DNA of 64,000 nt from Bacillus sp. FJAT-50079 (GTDB taxonomy: Bacteria; Bacillota; Bacilli; Bacillales; Bacillaceae_C). Positions 16,450 through 25,370 of this stretch are shown here, piece by piece (positions within the stretch are counted from its first letter, which is position 1; each line of letters begins with the position of its first letter). The position numbers were made by a program, and so were the translations under genes. The notes beneath the pieces are model-generated. The model saw nothing but the letters and a program-made list of their open reading frames with translations. It searched no databases and had not been told where the DNA came from. The DNA lies in assembly GCF_018343515.1 (NCBI RefSeq), contig NZ_JAGYPD010000001.1, forward strand, positions 186,001 to 250,000, given 5' to 3'.

Positions 16450-16929
16450 ATGCTAAGTTTTTTAAAAAAGAATAAAAAGATGGAAATAAAAGCTCCAATT
16501 GTTGGAACAGCGGTTCCTCTTTCTGAAGTTCCTGATGAAGTATTTGCTTCAAAAATGATGGGAGATGGAATGGCTTTTGAACCTACTGAAAATGGTTTAT
16601 ATGCACCGATTGATGGTGAGATCGTTCAAGTATTCCCGACTTTGCACGCAGTAGGAATCAAAGCAGATAATGGTGTAGAAATATTATTACATATCGGAAT
16701 TGATACGGTAAACTTATCCGGCGAAGGTTTCGAGAGCTTTGTGAATGCGGGTGATAAGGTCACTGCCGGCCAAAAATTAATCACTTTTGATATCGACCTT
16801 ATTAAGGAAAAAGCTAAATCTGTCATCACACCTCTAATTTTCACAAATATGGACAAAGTCTCTGATATTGAATATAACTATGGCGCTACAACAAAAGACA
16901 CAACCGTTTTAACAATAAATATAAAATAG
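16450..16929 (+). CDS. PTS EIIA, glucose family (Crr-like)
   Basis: 159 residues of EIIA-Glc type: IKAPIVGTAVPLSEVPDEVFASKMMGDG, then His66 in PTLHAVGI and the phosphorylated His81 in ILLHIGIDT. As a free-standing EIIA it would pass phosphate from HPr to EIIB proteins that lack their own EIIA, such as the EIICB at 12260-13846. ACGGAGGG precedes the ATG. It follows the M20 gene and precedes manA on the same strand. Confidence 0.92.
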   Translation: MLSFLKKNKKMEIKAPIVGTAVPLSEVPDEVFASKMMGDGMAFEPTENGLYAPIDGEIVQVFPTLHAVGIKADNGVEILLHIGIDTVNLSGEGFESFVNAGDKVTAGQKLITFDIDLIKEKAKSVITPLIFTNMDKVSDIEYNYGATTKDTTVLTINIK

Positions 16930-16944
16930 TTGGACGGCTAATTA

Positions 16945-16980
16945 GCACTCATCCCCCGCCTAGATGTGAAGGATGAGTGC
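16945..16980 (+). terminator. Hairpin after EIIA
   Basis: GCACTCATCC and GGATGAGTGC form a perfect 10-bp stem with a 16-base loop, 16 bases after the EIIA stop. The following TTATAATATATC is AT-rich but not a clean U-tract. Confidence 0.5.
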
Positions 16981-17044
16981 TTATAATATATCAATGTTTA
17001 CACCGTTGTATTTATTCAAAGGATAAATAGAAAGGATGATAAGA

Positions 17045-17989
17045 ATGGCAGAGCCATTATTTTTACAGCCCGTTTTTCAAGAGAGAATTTGGGGAGGCAC
17101 TGCGCTAAAGGATAAGTTTGGTTACGATATACCTTCAGATTATACGGGGGAATGTTGGGGTATTTCCGCACATCCGAACGGACAATCAATCGTGAAAAAT
17201 GGGAAGTATGCCAGGCAATCATTAACTGATTTATGGAAGAAACAGCCACACTTATTTGGTCATCATCAATCAGATGTATTTCCATTACTTACAAAAATTT
17301 TAGACGCAAATACAGATTTATCTGTTCAAGTCCATCCAGACGATGAATACGCAAACGTACATGAAAATGGGGAATTAGGTAAAACCGAGTGTTGGTACAT
17401 TGTTGATTGTGAGCAAGATGCTGAGATTATTTTTGGCCACACAGCTGAAACAAAAGAAGAATTTATTGAAAGCATTGAAAAAAGCGAATGGAATCACCTT
17501 CTTAAGCGAGTGAAAATTAAACCGGGGGATTTTTTCTATATTCCGAGTGGAACGATCCATGCTTTGGGTAAGGGAACAATCGTCTTAGAAACGCAACAAA
17601 GCTCAGATACAACATATCGTTTGTATGATTACGACCGTGTAGATCAAAATGGAAATCTACGAGAATTACATATTGATAAATCAATCGATGTAACGATGAT
17701 TCCTCACAAAAATGCGAAATCAACACCTGAAACAACGATAATTCAAGGGGCCGAGATTACAAAGTTTGTGGAATTACCTTATTTTACAGTATATAAATGG
17801 GACATTTCCGGAAAAGCTCGTTTTAAATTTACCCCCTTTTTACTTGCAACCGTCCTAGAAGGCGAAGCTATTTTAACATTGAACGAGTGCAAGTATCCTA
17901 TTACAAAGGGCGAGCATTTTATCATTCCAGCACAAGCAGGTGAATTCGAGCTAGAAGGTAATGCAATGCTCATTACCTCACATATTTAG
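17045..17989 (+). CDS. manA: Mannose-6-phosphate isomerase, class I
   Basis: 314 residues, very similar along its whole length to B. subtilis ManA. Zinc ligands are in SVQVHPDDEYA (Gln and His), LGKTECWYI (Glu) and SGTIHALGKG (His). It interconverts mannose-6-P and fructose-6-P in the cytosol. The ATG at 17045 is preferred to 17036 because AAAGGATG sits 7 bases upstream of it, and MAEPLFLQPVFQERIWGG matches the family start. Its presence suggests that mannose or a mannosyl unit is among the substrates of this locus. Confidence 0.95.
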   Translation: MAEPLFLQPVFQERIWGGTALKDKFGYDIPSDYTGECWGISAHPNGQSIVKNGKYARQSLTDLWKKQPHLFGHHQSDVFPLLTKILDANTDLSVQVHPDDEYANVHENGELGKTECWYIVDCEQDAEIIFGHTAETKEEFIESIEKSEWNHLLKRVKIKPGDFFYIPSGTIHALGKGTIVLETQQSSDTTYRLYDYDRVDQNGNLRELHIDKSIDVTMIPHKNAKSTPETTIIQGAEITKFVELPYFTVYKWDISGKARFKFTPFLLATVLEGEAILTLNECKYPITKGEHFIIPAQAGEFELEGNAMLITSHI

Positions 17990-18059
17990 CCTTTAAGAAA
18001 TCCGTCAGCTAGTGAATCCTAGGCTATCTGTTCTTTAAATTGAATACGAATTTGCGATC

Positions 18060-18108
18060 GGAGGGGCTGTTTAAATACCTTTGAAATAGCCTCTCCTTTA
18101 TCTTTTTT
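18060..18108 (+). terminator. Terminator of manA
   Basis: GGAGGGGCTGTTT pairs with AAATAGCCTCTCC (two mismatches) and is followed by TTTATCTTTTTT, about 70 bases after the manA stop. Confidence 0.75.
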
Positions 18109-18165
18109 AACTGCTCATTTTATCATTTCACTCAATCGATCGTTAGACAGTCCATTCCCCTCCAG

Positions 18166-18939
18166 TTACTCATTTCCTTTCACATAGTTTGTAAATCCTT
18201 CGTATAATAAGCTCATTACGAGATTTAATGTACAAAATGACGTGTTATTTAATTGATTAACTTTGTTTAAATTTGAAACCTGATAATAGAGATTATAGTC
18301 TGCTAAATAGGCAAGATCGTTTCTTGAAAAAACAGTAACAGAAACCATTGGCACTTGCTTAACGGCAATATTTTTTATCATCGAATCAATCGATTTCATA
18401 TTTCCAGAAAGAGATGCAACGATCAACATATCATTCGGAGTGATTGTATGGGAAATTAATTCAAGCTCCGTTTTGCTAGGTATGATATTTAAATAAATAT
18501 TATTATTCAATAAGCATCTCGAAAACTCTTTAAGCATTAAATTTTGCCCATGTCCGGTTCCATAAGCAAAAATACGATTTGACTCTAAAAATAATTTATA
18601 AATTTTCTCCAAGCTTTTATCTTCTTCAAAAAGCTTAATCGTTTCTTCCACATCTTTTAATAAAACGGAACTGTTAAAATATTGGTTGTCAGGCACTTTG
18701 ATTTCTTTTATTCTTTCCGCTTCTTCTTTTAGAAAATAGCGAAATTCACTATAACCATTAAAACCTAACTTTTTTGTCGTACGAATAATTGTAGAAGGTG
18801 AAACATTACAATACTTTGCAATCTCTGTAACCGTCTTATCCTTACACAGCTCTATATTTTGACTAATATAACTAACGACATGTAAGTCATTTTCGTTTAA
18901 ATCGTTATAATATTTATTAATTAATGCTTCCAGATTCAT
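18166..18939 (-). CDS. MurR/RpiR-family regulator, MalR/GlvR-like
   Basis: 257 residues with an N-terminal RpiR helix-turn-helix (VTEIAKYCNVSPSTIIRTTKKLGFNGYSEFRYFLK) and a C-terminal SIS sugar-phosphate domain (IFAYGTGHGQNLMLKEF...DMLIVASLSGNMKSI). The beginning, NLEALINKYYNDLNENDLHVV, follows MalR (GlvR) of B. subtilis. It is likely to control the PTS/nagB/M20/manA genes in response to a sugar phosphate. It is convergent with manA, and the 24-bp palindrome at 13950 is a candidate target. Confidence 0.88.
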   Translation of the reverse strand: MNLEALINKYYNDLNENDLHVVSYISQNIELCKDKTVTEIAKYCNVSPSTIIRTTKKLGFNGYSEFRYFLKEEAERIKEIKVPDNQYFNSSVLLKDVEETIKLFEEDKSLEKIYKLFLESNRIFAYGTGHGQNLMLKEFSRCLLNNNIYLNIIPSKTELELISHTITPNDMLIVASLSGNMKSIDSMIKNIAVKQVPMVSVTVFSRNDLAYLADYNLYYQVSNLNKVNQLNNTSFCTLNLVMSLLYEGFTNYVKGNE

Positions 18940-19080
18940 CAGGATGACCTCCTACATACCCCTCATACTTTCTAACTGACCCCCAAAAATCAAGTAGTAG
19001 GGCATTTATTATTATTATTGCTTAAAGCCGATTGAGTTAACCCTTTGATTTACTTATATAATCATTTTACTAAACGCAAA

Positions 19081-19113
19081 AACGTGCAGCAATGAATTTA
19101 ATTGCTGCACGTT
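19081..19113 (-). terminator. Terminator of the nagB2-ROK-GPH-mlrC operon
   Basis: AACGTGCAGCAAT and ATTGCTGCACGTT form a perfect 13-bp stem over a 7-base loop, 13 bases after the mlrC stop codon. On the minus strand TTTGCGTTTAG follows. Confidence 0.75.
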
Positions 19114-19125
19114 GAGATATGAATG

Positions 19126-20550
19126 TTAATCCAACGGAAATAACGGTCTTGGGACATGCTGATAGTTGATTTTCTCAATTCGTTGATATGTCGCTCCAAG
19201 TGTCATGGAGAGAATGTCCAACTTGGAAACAGCACTTAACTCATTAAACAAGTAACCTTGTTTGACTACAATAATGTCGTAATCCTTCCAATTTAATCCG
19301 GCACGGGTAAAGTGGTTTAATGTAATAAACGACTCACCGCGATTCGCAACAACCAAATCTAAGTTACCATTAGAAACTGTGCATACATCTCCTACTTTGT
19401 CGCTTGTTGCGTTTAAATAGCCTAGAAGATCACCCTTTGCTTTAAGTGTTCCTTCTAACAAAATAGGTTGACTATTTTCATCGATTTTTGTTCCGACTTC
19501 AACCGTGACAGCTTCTCCAACTTCGTAAGAGTTCAGTTTTTCATAAGCGGCAGGATCGGAAATGGCGGAAATTAATACCTTCTTGTCGCCTAAATCCTTA
19601 TTCTTAAATAAATCCAACAGCAAGGTGCTCATCCCAATTGCGCCAGCAGTTGTATTATCTCCAGAATCAGAAATGAAGACTGGTTTAAGCTGTTCATTCA
19701 GCGCCCTTTCTACTGATTCTTCTGGGTCAAGTACAACCGCATCAAAATCAAATTCATGGCGTTTGCTAAACACATAGTCAGCTAATTCTCCCTTTACTTT
19801 CTCAGCTAACTCTTCGTATTCTTCTGATTCAGGAATAACGAAAATGGAAGAAGCTGTGTTTTCTGAGTCACTCCATGCGTGACAAATGAAAAATGATGCC
19901 GTTGAAATTCCTTTAATTTTTTCAATCTCATATAATTTTTCAAAAATCGAACGGAGCGGTTCACTTTTCCCAAGTGCCTTTTCACCCGGAATAATCATTG
20001 GCAATCTAGTAAACGCTGGTTTGATCTTTGTATTATTTTTTAAACAATCTACTAATAGTTGGGCGGTCTCTTTCTCGACCTCAAGCTGATCAACATGCGG
20101 AACTGTGCGGTATGCTTTCACAATATTGATGTACTTATAATAGTCTAATGCAATATTACCATGAATATCCATTGTTAAAGAGATCGGAATTTCCAGGCTA
20201 ACACATTCACGTATTTCTTTCACGAGTGCCAGTTCACCTGAACCAATTTCCTCAACAACCATCGCTCCGTGCAGATGTAACCAAATCCCATCGATATCTG
20301 GATTTTGCTTTAACGTGGAAATAAATTTATCTGCAAAGTAGCGATAGGCTTCTTTTTTGACAATGCCTGATGATAATGCGGTTGCATAAATACTTGGGAT
20401 AACTTCAATGCCATTTTCTCTAAATACTTCTGTTCCAGCAAGACGGCTAGCAGCATCTTCGCCCTCCGCTAATACAAAATCATGTATATCTGTTAGGATC
20501 GGATTAAATGTGTTTGTTTCGTGATATAGGCAGCCCACAACTACTTTCAT
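19126..20550 (-). CDS. M81-family metallohydrolase (MlrC-like), copy 1
   Basis: 474 residues of the MlrC (microcystinase C) family. VVGCLYHETNTFNP opens the protein; the Asp-x-His of SLTMDIHGN and the His of YRTVPHVD are the expected zinc ligands, with DSGDNTTAGAIG in the middle. MlrC cleaves the linear products of microcystin breakdown, but most homologues are uncharacterised. Here it is the last gene of an operon with glucosamine-6-P deaminase, a ROK sugar kinase and a GPH sugar symporter, which suggests hydrolysis of an amide or similar bond in an amino-sugar conjugate. AAGGAGGAC precedes the ATG. Copy 2 is at 25493. Confidence 0.85.
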   Translation of the reverse strand: MKVVVGCLYHETNTFNPILTDIHDFVLAEGEDAASRLAGTEVFRENGIEVIPSIYATALSSGIVKKEAYRYFADKFISTLKQNPDIDGIWLHLHGAMVVEEIGSGELALVKEIRECVSLEIPISLTMDIHGNIALDYYKYINIVKAYRTVPHVDQLEVEKETAQLLVDCLKNNTKIKPAFTRLPMIIPGEKALGKSEPLRSIFEKLYEIEKIKGISTASFFICHAWSDSENTASSIFVIPESEEYEELAEKVKGELADYVFSKRHEFDFDAVVLDPEESVERALNEQLKPVFISDSGDNTTAGAIGMSTLLLDLFKNKDLGDKKVLISAISDPAAYEKLNSYEVGEAVTVEVGTKIDENSQPILLEGTLKAKGDLLGYLNATSDKVGDVCTVSNGNLDLVVANRGESFITLNHFTRAGLNWKDYDIIVVKQGYLFNELSAVSKLDILSMTLGATYQRIEKINYQHVPRPLFPLD

Positions 20551-20563
20551 TTTAATGTCCTCC

Positions 20564-21937
20564 TTATTTTTGTTTCAAAGCATTAACAATGTCTCCATGT
20601 TCTTTATCCAATTTATAGAAGAATAATACGACGACTTGAAGAACGGTGATGATAATAGGCAACGCTAACATTAGTATCAAGATCATATTTTTCACCTGAT
20701 CTGTAATTGCCGCTGGATTATAACCAGCCCACCCCAAAGCGTAAGCAAGCAATGCCGAACCAAGTGCTACACCAAACTTTGTAGAAAAGCTGTAACTTGA
20801 TACGAGTAAGCCTTCTGGTCGTTCGCCAAACTTATATTCCTGATAATCAATCGTATCACCAAGCATCGTAAGGTTCGCAGGGTCTCCGTAACCAATTAGA
20901 ATATTGGCAATAAAGAAAATAACAGAGAATAATACGATGGATTGACCATCCACAAAATAAAGGGAAGCAAGTAATACTGCTGCAATCGCATAGAAAAGCA
21001 TACTTGAATTACGACTGCTGAACTTTCTTAAAATAGATAGGGCAAAGAAACCACCTGCTAAATTAGCAGCGTTTAATAGAGTAAGATAATAAGGAACCAT
21101 ACTAGGTTGTTCCAGTACGTAATTCACATAATAGATAAGAACACCGTTCATAATCCCTAATCTAACAAACCATAAAAATGAGTTTATTGAAGTAAGCACC
21201 CAATATTTATTTTTAAACATTTGACGAATAGAGCGCTTTACATTCGTATTCTTCTTCACTTCTTTAAGCGGTTGTACTCGCTCTTTACAATACTTAAAAG
21301 TAAGCCAGAATAAAATGATTCCAATAACCGAATAAATAGCCATTACAATCGGAAAGCCCAATTGCTGATTTCCGCCGCCAAGCAGATTTACTAAAGGAAG
21401 TGTTAGGGAGGCTACTATAATAGCTCCAATTGACCGACCAATCGCCCGGTAACTATTTAATTCACCTTTTTCCTTTGAATCCCTTGACATCATTGGCATC
21501 AGGGCCCCGTAAGGAATATTAATTGCTGTATAAACAATGCCCAGAACCGTATACGTAATGTAAGCATAGACAAGCTTACCTGCATAAGATAAATCTGGGG
21601 TAATAAAGGTAATCACACTTAAAATCCCAAAAGGAATAGCTACATACAGTAAATATGGGCGTGCCTTCCCATGCCTACTATTTGTTTTATCAACAAGAAC
21701 TCCCATTATTGGGTCGTTTAGCGCATCGAAAATACGTGTAATAAGGAATAGTGTTCCGACAGCCGCGGCTGTAATTCCGAAAACATCCGTATAAAAGTAT
21801 AATAGATAACTATTGACCATTCCCCACACAAAATTCGAAGCAATATCTCCGTAACCGTAACTAATTTTTTCTTTCAGACTTAGCTTTTTAGTAGGAAATT
21901 CATTTCCATTATTTTGTATAGCCCGCTCCATAGCCAT
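20564..21937 (-). CDS. GPH-family sugar:cation symporter
   Basis: 457 residues, about 12 membrane helices of the MFS/GPH (glycoside-pentoside-hexuronide) family. Typical signs are SYGYGDIASNFVWGM at the start, RIFDALNDPIMGVLVDKTNSRHGKARPYLL in loop 2-3 and the late block DTIDYQEYKFGERPEGLLVS. It imports a glycoside by proton or sodium symport without phosphorylating it, so the ROK kinase upstream would phosphorylate the sugar inside. It sits 13 bases upstream of mlrC copy 1. A second GPH symporter occurs at 50822-52204. Confidence 0.9.
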   Translation of the reverse strand: MAMERAIQNNGNEFPTKKLSLKEKISYGYGDIASNFVWGMVNSYLLYFYTDVFGITAAAVGTLFLITRIFDALNDPIMGVLVDKTNSRHGKARPYLLYVAIPFGILSVITFITPDLSYAGKLVYAYITYTVLGIVYTAINIPYGALMPMMSRDSKEKGELNSYRAIGRSIGAIIVASLTLPLVNLLGGGNQQLGFPIVMAIYSVIGIILFWLTFKYCKERVQPLKEVKKNTNVKRSIRQMFKNKYWVLTSINSFLWFVRLGIMNGVLIYYVNYVLEQPSMVPYYLTLLNAANLAGGFFALSILRKFSSRNSSMLFYAIAAVLLASLYFVDGQSIVLFSVIFFIANILIGYGDPANLTMLGDTIDYQEYKFGERPEGLLVSSYSFSTKFGVALGSALLAYALGWAGYNPAAITDQVKNMILILMLALPIIITVLQVVVLFFYKLDKEHGDIVNALKQK

Positions 21938-22063
21938 AGGTCTTCACACTCCCTCTGTTGTAATAAAATCAGGTTAGTTAAAATTTCCCCAGAACTTCTT
22001 ACTCAATACTCGCTGCCACTCCATCTTTAAGCGCTTTCTTCAAATCGAGAAAATATCAATCTT

Positions 22064-23032
22064 CTATACATGTAAAGCTTCTTCTGTTTCTTGTTCAACT
22101 AAGTAAGCTGCCCCAATCATTCCGGCATCATTACCTAGTTTGGCAATTTCAATTGTACATTTATCGCTAATTCTTGGTAGGGAATACTTTTGAAAAGCCC
22201 GTGTCACTGGTTGAAGCAGCTGTTCCCCAGCTTTCGATACCCCTCCGCCGATAATGATTTTTGAAGGATTAATCATCGTAGCCGCATTGGCAATTAAAAA
22301 TCCCAAAATATCAGCCGTTCGGTTAATAACACTCTCACTAATCGTGTCGCCTTTTTTGGCTAGATCAAAAACATCCTTAGCGTCTAATATTCCTTGCTTG
22401 TGATACAGAGCCGCTAATCCGCTTTCAGGATTTTCAGCAATTTTATCCATCGCTTGATTCACAATCCCAGTAGCAGATGCAATCGTGTCTAAGCACCCCA
22501 CACGGCCGCAATTACAAGCATATCCTTCTGGATCTGCAATAATATGCCCAATTTCCCCCGCTGTACCATTCATTCCATTTAAAATCTCACCATTTGCGAT
22601 CACGCCACTGCCTACGCCTGTCCCAAGTGTAATTGCAATAAGATCTTTCGCTTTATTTCCAGAACCCATCCAATTCTCAGCCAAGGCAACTAGATTCACA
22701 TCATTTTCGACATATACTGGTAGACCAGACCGTTTTTCTAATTCTTTTCCGAGTTCAAAGTCTTTCCAGCCAATGTTTACCGCCTCGTAAACGATACCAG
22801 TTGTTTTATCAACAAATCCTGGTGCACCAACACCTATTCCTAAAATATTGGTTATTTGAAATTCCGTAATCTTACTAGAAACTGAATTCCAAATTTCGTC
22901 AATAATATAAAATCCCTGTCTTTCCTTATTTGTCTCTATTTCCCATTTATGAATGATATCACCTTGCATATTCAGGAAACCGATTTTGACCGTTGTTCCT
23001 CCGATATCTATTCCAATGATTGTTTCACTCAT
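22064..23032 (-). CDS. ROK-family sugar kinase (glucokinase-like)
   Basis: About 322 residues. ATP-binding IGIDIGGTTVKIGF, the catalytic Asp in VYVENDVNLVALAE, GTGVGSGVIANG and the ROK zinc motif GEIGH...CNCGRVGC are all present. It phosphorylates a glucose-type hexose at O6. There is no DNA-binding domain. The ATG at 23032, with AAGGGTGA upstream, is chosen; an extended start at 23101 would lie inside a stable hairpin. It is the second gene of the nagB2 operon and would supply the sugar phosphate needed by that deaminase, e.g. glucosamine to glucosamine-6-P. Confidence 0.9.
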   Translation of the reverse strand: MSETIIGIDIGGTTVKIGFLNMQGDIIHKWEIETNKERQGFYIIDEIWNSVSSKITEFQITNILGIGVGAPGFVDKTTGIVYEAVNIGWKDFELGKELEKRSGLPVYVENDVNLVALAENWMGSGNKAKDLIAITLGTGVGSGVIANGEILNGMNGTAGEIGHIIADPEGYACNCGRVGCLDTIASATGIVNQAMDKIAENPESGLAALYHKQGILDAKDVFDLAKKGDTISESVINRTADILGFLIANAATMINPSKIIIGGGVSKAGEQLLQPVTRAFQKYSLPRISDKCTIEIAKLGNDAGMIGAAYLVEQETEEALHV

Positions 23033-23068
23033 TGAAGTCACCCTTACTCTAGCTGTATTTAATTGATC

Positions 23069-23102
23069 AGTGCCTAAAACGAGAAAACATCTTTTAGGCA
23101 CT
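23069..23102 (-). terminator. Hairpin between nagB2 and the ROK kinase gene
   Basis: AGTGCCTAAAA and TTTTAGGCACT pair perfectly over a 12-base loop. It lies inside the operon without a strong U-tract, so it may be a partial terminator or an mRNA-stability element that separates expression of the deaminase from the rest. Confidence 0.55.
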
Positions 23103-23146
23103 AACCGTTTTTCATGTTTACTTATTTGCTAGATTAGAATAGAATA

Positions 23147-23881
23147 TTAATATTTTTTTTCTAACAAAGAAGCTGCCGTGTCGTCCATAATAAATGTTAC
23201 ATTTGGATGTGCTCTTAAAATAGATGCAGGGAAATCCTCATTAATTGGTCCTTCAAGCGTAGCTTTTACCGCTGCAGCTTTTCTCTCTCCAGATGAAGCG
23301 ACAAGAATATGTTTTGCCTCCATGATATCGGCTAATCCCATTGTCAACATTTGCGTAGGCGCTTCTTCAGCTGTCAAATTATGGTATCCCATTGTACTAT
23401 CAATCGTAGATTGATCACTGTCCGCTAAAAATAAACGAGAGTTAAATGGTGTACCAGGTTCATTTGCAGCTAGGTGTGCGTTCGTTCCAAGTCCAACAAT
23501 TTGCAAATCACGTGGATATTTTTCTAGAATTTCTCTATAACGATTGAGTTCTGCTTCTACATCCTCAACACTTCCATCTAAAAGACCAATGTATTTCGGG
23601 TGTTCTTTAATCAAGCCATAGAAGTTTTTATGCATGTACGTGTAAACTGAAAAAGCTGCCTCTCTCTCGGAAACGTATTCATCAAGATTTGTAAAAATTG
23701 AATTCGCAATATTAAGCTCGCCATTATTGATTGCTTCAACCAATAATTCAAAAGTGCCGTCATAACTTGCGCCTGTTGTTGTATTAATGCTTGCGTTTTC
23801 GTTTTGCTTTAATGTTTCAGCAATTACGTCAAATGCTGCTTTTGATAATTCTTTATAATCTCTTACTTGAATAATTTTCAT
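23147..23881 (-). CDS. Glucosamine-6-phosphate deaminase family protein, paralogue 2
   Basis: 244 residues, clearly similar to the copy at 11425. TTGASYDG, TNLDEYVS (catalytic Asp) and GTNAHLAANEPGTPF (active-site His and Glu) are visible. The phosphate loop TTGASYDG lacks the GGTP of the first copy, and Gly before the His is Ala, so substrate or rate may differ. It would deaminate an amino-sugar phosphate to fructose-6-P. It is the first gene of the ROK-controlled operon; AAAGGAG precedes the ATG and a ROK-type operator lies 40 bases upstream. Confidence 0.85.
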   Translation of the reverse strand: MKIIQVRDYKELSKAAFDVIAETLKQNENASINTTTGASYDGTFELLVEAINNGELNIANSIFTNLDEYVSEREAAFSVYTYMHKNFYGLIKEHPKYIGLLDGSVEDVEAELNRYREILEKYPRDLQIVGLGTNAHLAANEPGTPFNSRLFLADSDQSTIDSTMGYHNLTAEEAPTQMLTMGLADIMEAKHILVASSGERKAAAVKATLEGPINEDFPASILRAHPNVTFIMDDTAASLLEKKY

Positions 23882-23920
23882 GATATTTCTCCTTTAAAAA
23901 GATATTTTCTGAAATACATA

Positions 23921-23935
23921 TTAAACTAAGTTTAA
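23921..23935. promoter_or_regulatory. ROK repressor operator, copy 1
   Basis: TTAAACTAAGTTTAA is a 15-bp palindrome, 40 bases upstream of nagB2. The same sequence recurs at 24004 and, with one change, at 25292, all around the ROK repressor gene 24097-25263. This arrangement strongly suggests its operator. Confidence 0.75.
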
Positions 23936-24003
23936 ATATAATAGATATAAAATCCATAAATACGTTAACAAGGAGCTTAGTTATATTGAATTCCCCTCAT
24001 TTG

Positions 24004-24018
24004 TTAAACTAAGTTTAA
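24004..24018. promoter_or_regulatory. ROK repressor operator, copy 2
   Basis: An identical TTAAACTAAGTTTAA, 83 bases from copy 1 (about eight helical turns), compatible with looping or cooperative repression of the nagB2 operon promoter. Confidence 0.75.
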
Positions 24019-24030
24019 TAAATGTATTGT

Positions 24031-24085
24031 AACATCCAATTATTTAATATACAACCGCAATTTGAAAATTAAATAATTGGATGTT
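24031..24085. terminator. Long-stem terminator after the ROK repressor gene
   Basis: AACATCCAATTATTTAAT and its exact complement at 24068-24085 give an 18-bp stem over a 19-base loop, just beyond the stop codon of the ROK repressor gene. It would isolate that gene from the nagB2 operon downstream. Confidence 0.65.
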
Positions 24086-24096
24086 TTCTTTAAGGT

Positions 24097-25263
24097 CTAT
24101 ATATCATCATTTGAAAATCGCAAAAATTCATTTAACACGAGGGCACTCGCTCCAATTACTCCACTATCTTTACCAATGCTTGGATGGATGAGGTGAAAAG
24201 AATGATTAAGTGGTGACCAAACATATTTATTCGCTATTGCTTCAATGTCCTTCACTAATAGTGGATATTCTTGAATCATTGGACCGGCCAGCAAAACTCC
24301 TTTAGGGTTATACATACAAATCACATTGGCAATCGCTAAGCAAAGATAATGACGAGCCCGATCAATCAGGGTTACCGCCCAACTTTCCTCTCTTTCATAA
24401 GCAGCAAAAATCTCCTTAATCGGTCTTTGTGATTGCTTTTCAATTTCGGAGGAACATACATACGTCTGCAAACATCCTAATCTTCCACAATCACACATCG
24501 CTCCGTTTGGTTCCATTGTTATATGGCCAATTTCTCCAAGCGTATTAAGATGGCCGCGTAAAATTTCACCGTTCATCATAACAGCGCCACCTACTCCGCT
24601 CCCTATATAAATGCAAACAGAGTCGTGAAATTCAGTCATATTTCCAAATAAACTTTCTGCTAAAAGTACAGTGCGCACATGGTTATCGACATATACAATA
24701 TAATCGATCTTTTTTTCCAAGTACGCTTTTATTTGAACTTTTTCCCAGTGAAACTGAGGAACAATGAGCGCCTCACCGTCTGGCCACGTAATAAGGCCGG
24801 GTATACTGATCCCAACCGCAATAATCTTTTCAGCAAACTCATGATCAACCTGTTCTATTAATGCGGAAATGCCTTCCGCAATTCTATCTAGCACGGTTTC
24901 TGCACCTTGTTTAGCATCAAATTCCAAATACTGTTTATCTAATACTTTTCCGTTTAAAGCGACGATCCCAATTTTAATTGCGTTCCAATCCACTTCTACC
25001 CCAACAATGTAGGAACCATTAGGATTTATCTCCAATAGCGTCGCCCGTCTTCCAACCTCCCCTTCTATTTGCCCTACCTCGATTACTAACCCATCATTTA
25101 TCAGTTCTTTAATAATTTTTCCAATACTTGTATGACTCATCTTTGTTAAGTTTGCTAATTGAGTTCTTGAAATTTGTTTATGTTTTTGTATTAAGCTTAA
25201 TAACATAAAATAATGATATTTCCTTACTCGTCCTTGATCATATTTCAAATTAAACGTGGACAT
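24097..25263 (-). CDS. ROK-family transcriptional repressor (NagC/XylR-like)
   Basis: 388 residues. An N-terminal winged helix-turn-helix (KHKQISRTQLANLTKMSHTSIGKIIKELINDG) precedes a full ROK sugar-binding domain with VYVDNHVRTVLLAE, IGSGVGGAVMMNG and the zinc motif GEIGH...CDCGRLGC. It probably represses the nagB2-kinase-symporter-mlrC operon and itself through the three TTAAACTAAGTTTAA-type sites, with a sugar or amino sugar as inducer. It closely resembles the repressor at 32316-33479, so the two MlrC loci appear to have been built from duplicated parts. Confidence 0.9.
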   Translation of the reverse strand: MSTFNLKYDQGRVRKYHYFMLLSLIQKHKQISRTQLANLTKMSHTSIGKIIKELINDGLVIEVGQIEGEVGRRATLLEINPNGSYIVGVEVDWNAIKIGIVALNGKVLDKQYLEFDAKQGAETVLDRIAEGISALIEQVDHEFAEKIIAVGISIPGLITWPDGEALIVPQFHWEKVQIKAYLEKKIDYIVYVDNHVRTVLLAESLFGNMTEFHDSVCIYIGSGVGGAVMMNGEILRGHLNTLGEIGHITMEPNGAMCDCGRLGCLQTYVCSSEIEKQSQRPIKEIFAAYEREESWAVTLIDRARHYLCLAIANVICMYNPKGVLLAGPMIQEYPLLVKDIEAIANKYVWSPLNHSFHLIHPSIGKDSGVIGASALVLNEFLRFSNDDI

Positions 25264-25291
25264 ACACTCGCCCCTCTCATATAAACATTTA

Positions 25292-25306
25292 TTAAACTAA
25301 GTTTAC
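25292..25306. promoter_or_regulatory. ROK repressor operator, copy 3 (autoregulatory)
   Basis: TTAAACTAAGTTTAC, 14 of 15 bases identical to copies 1 and 2, lies 29 bases upstream of the repressor start codon. Confidence 0.7.
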
Positions 25307-25370
25307 ATATTATATAACTTTACCAACGATTGTCAATTTAGTTGGGATTAGCTGAAGCCATTAGGCCCAA

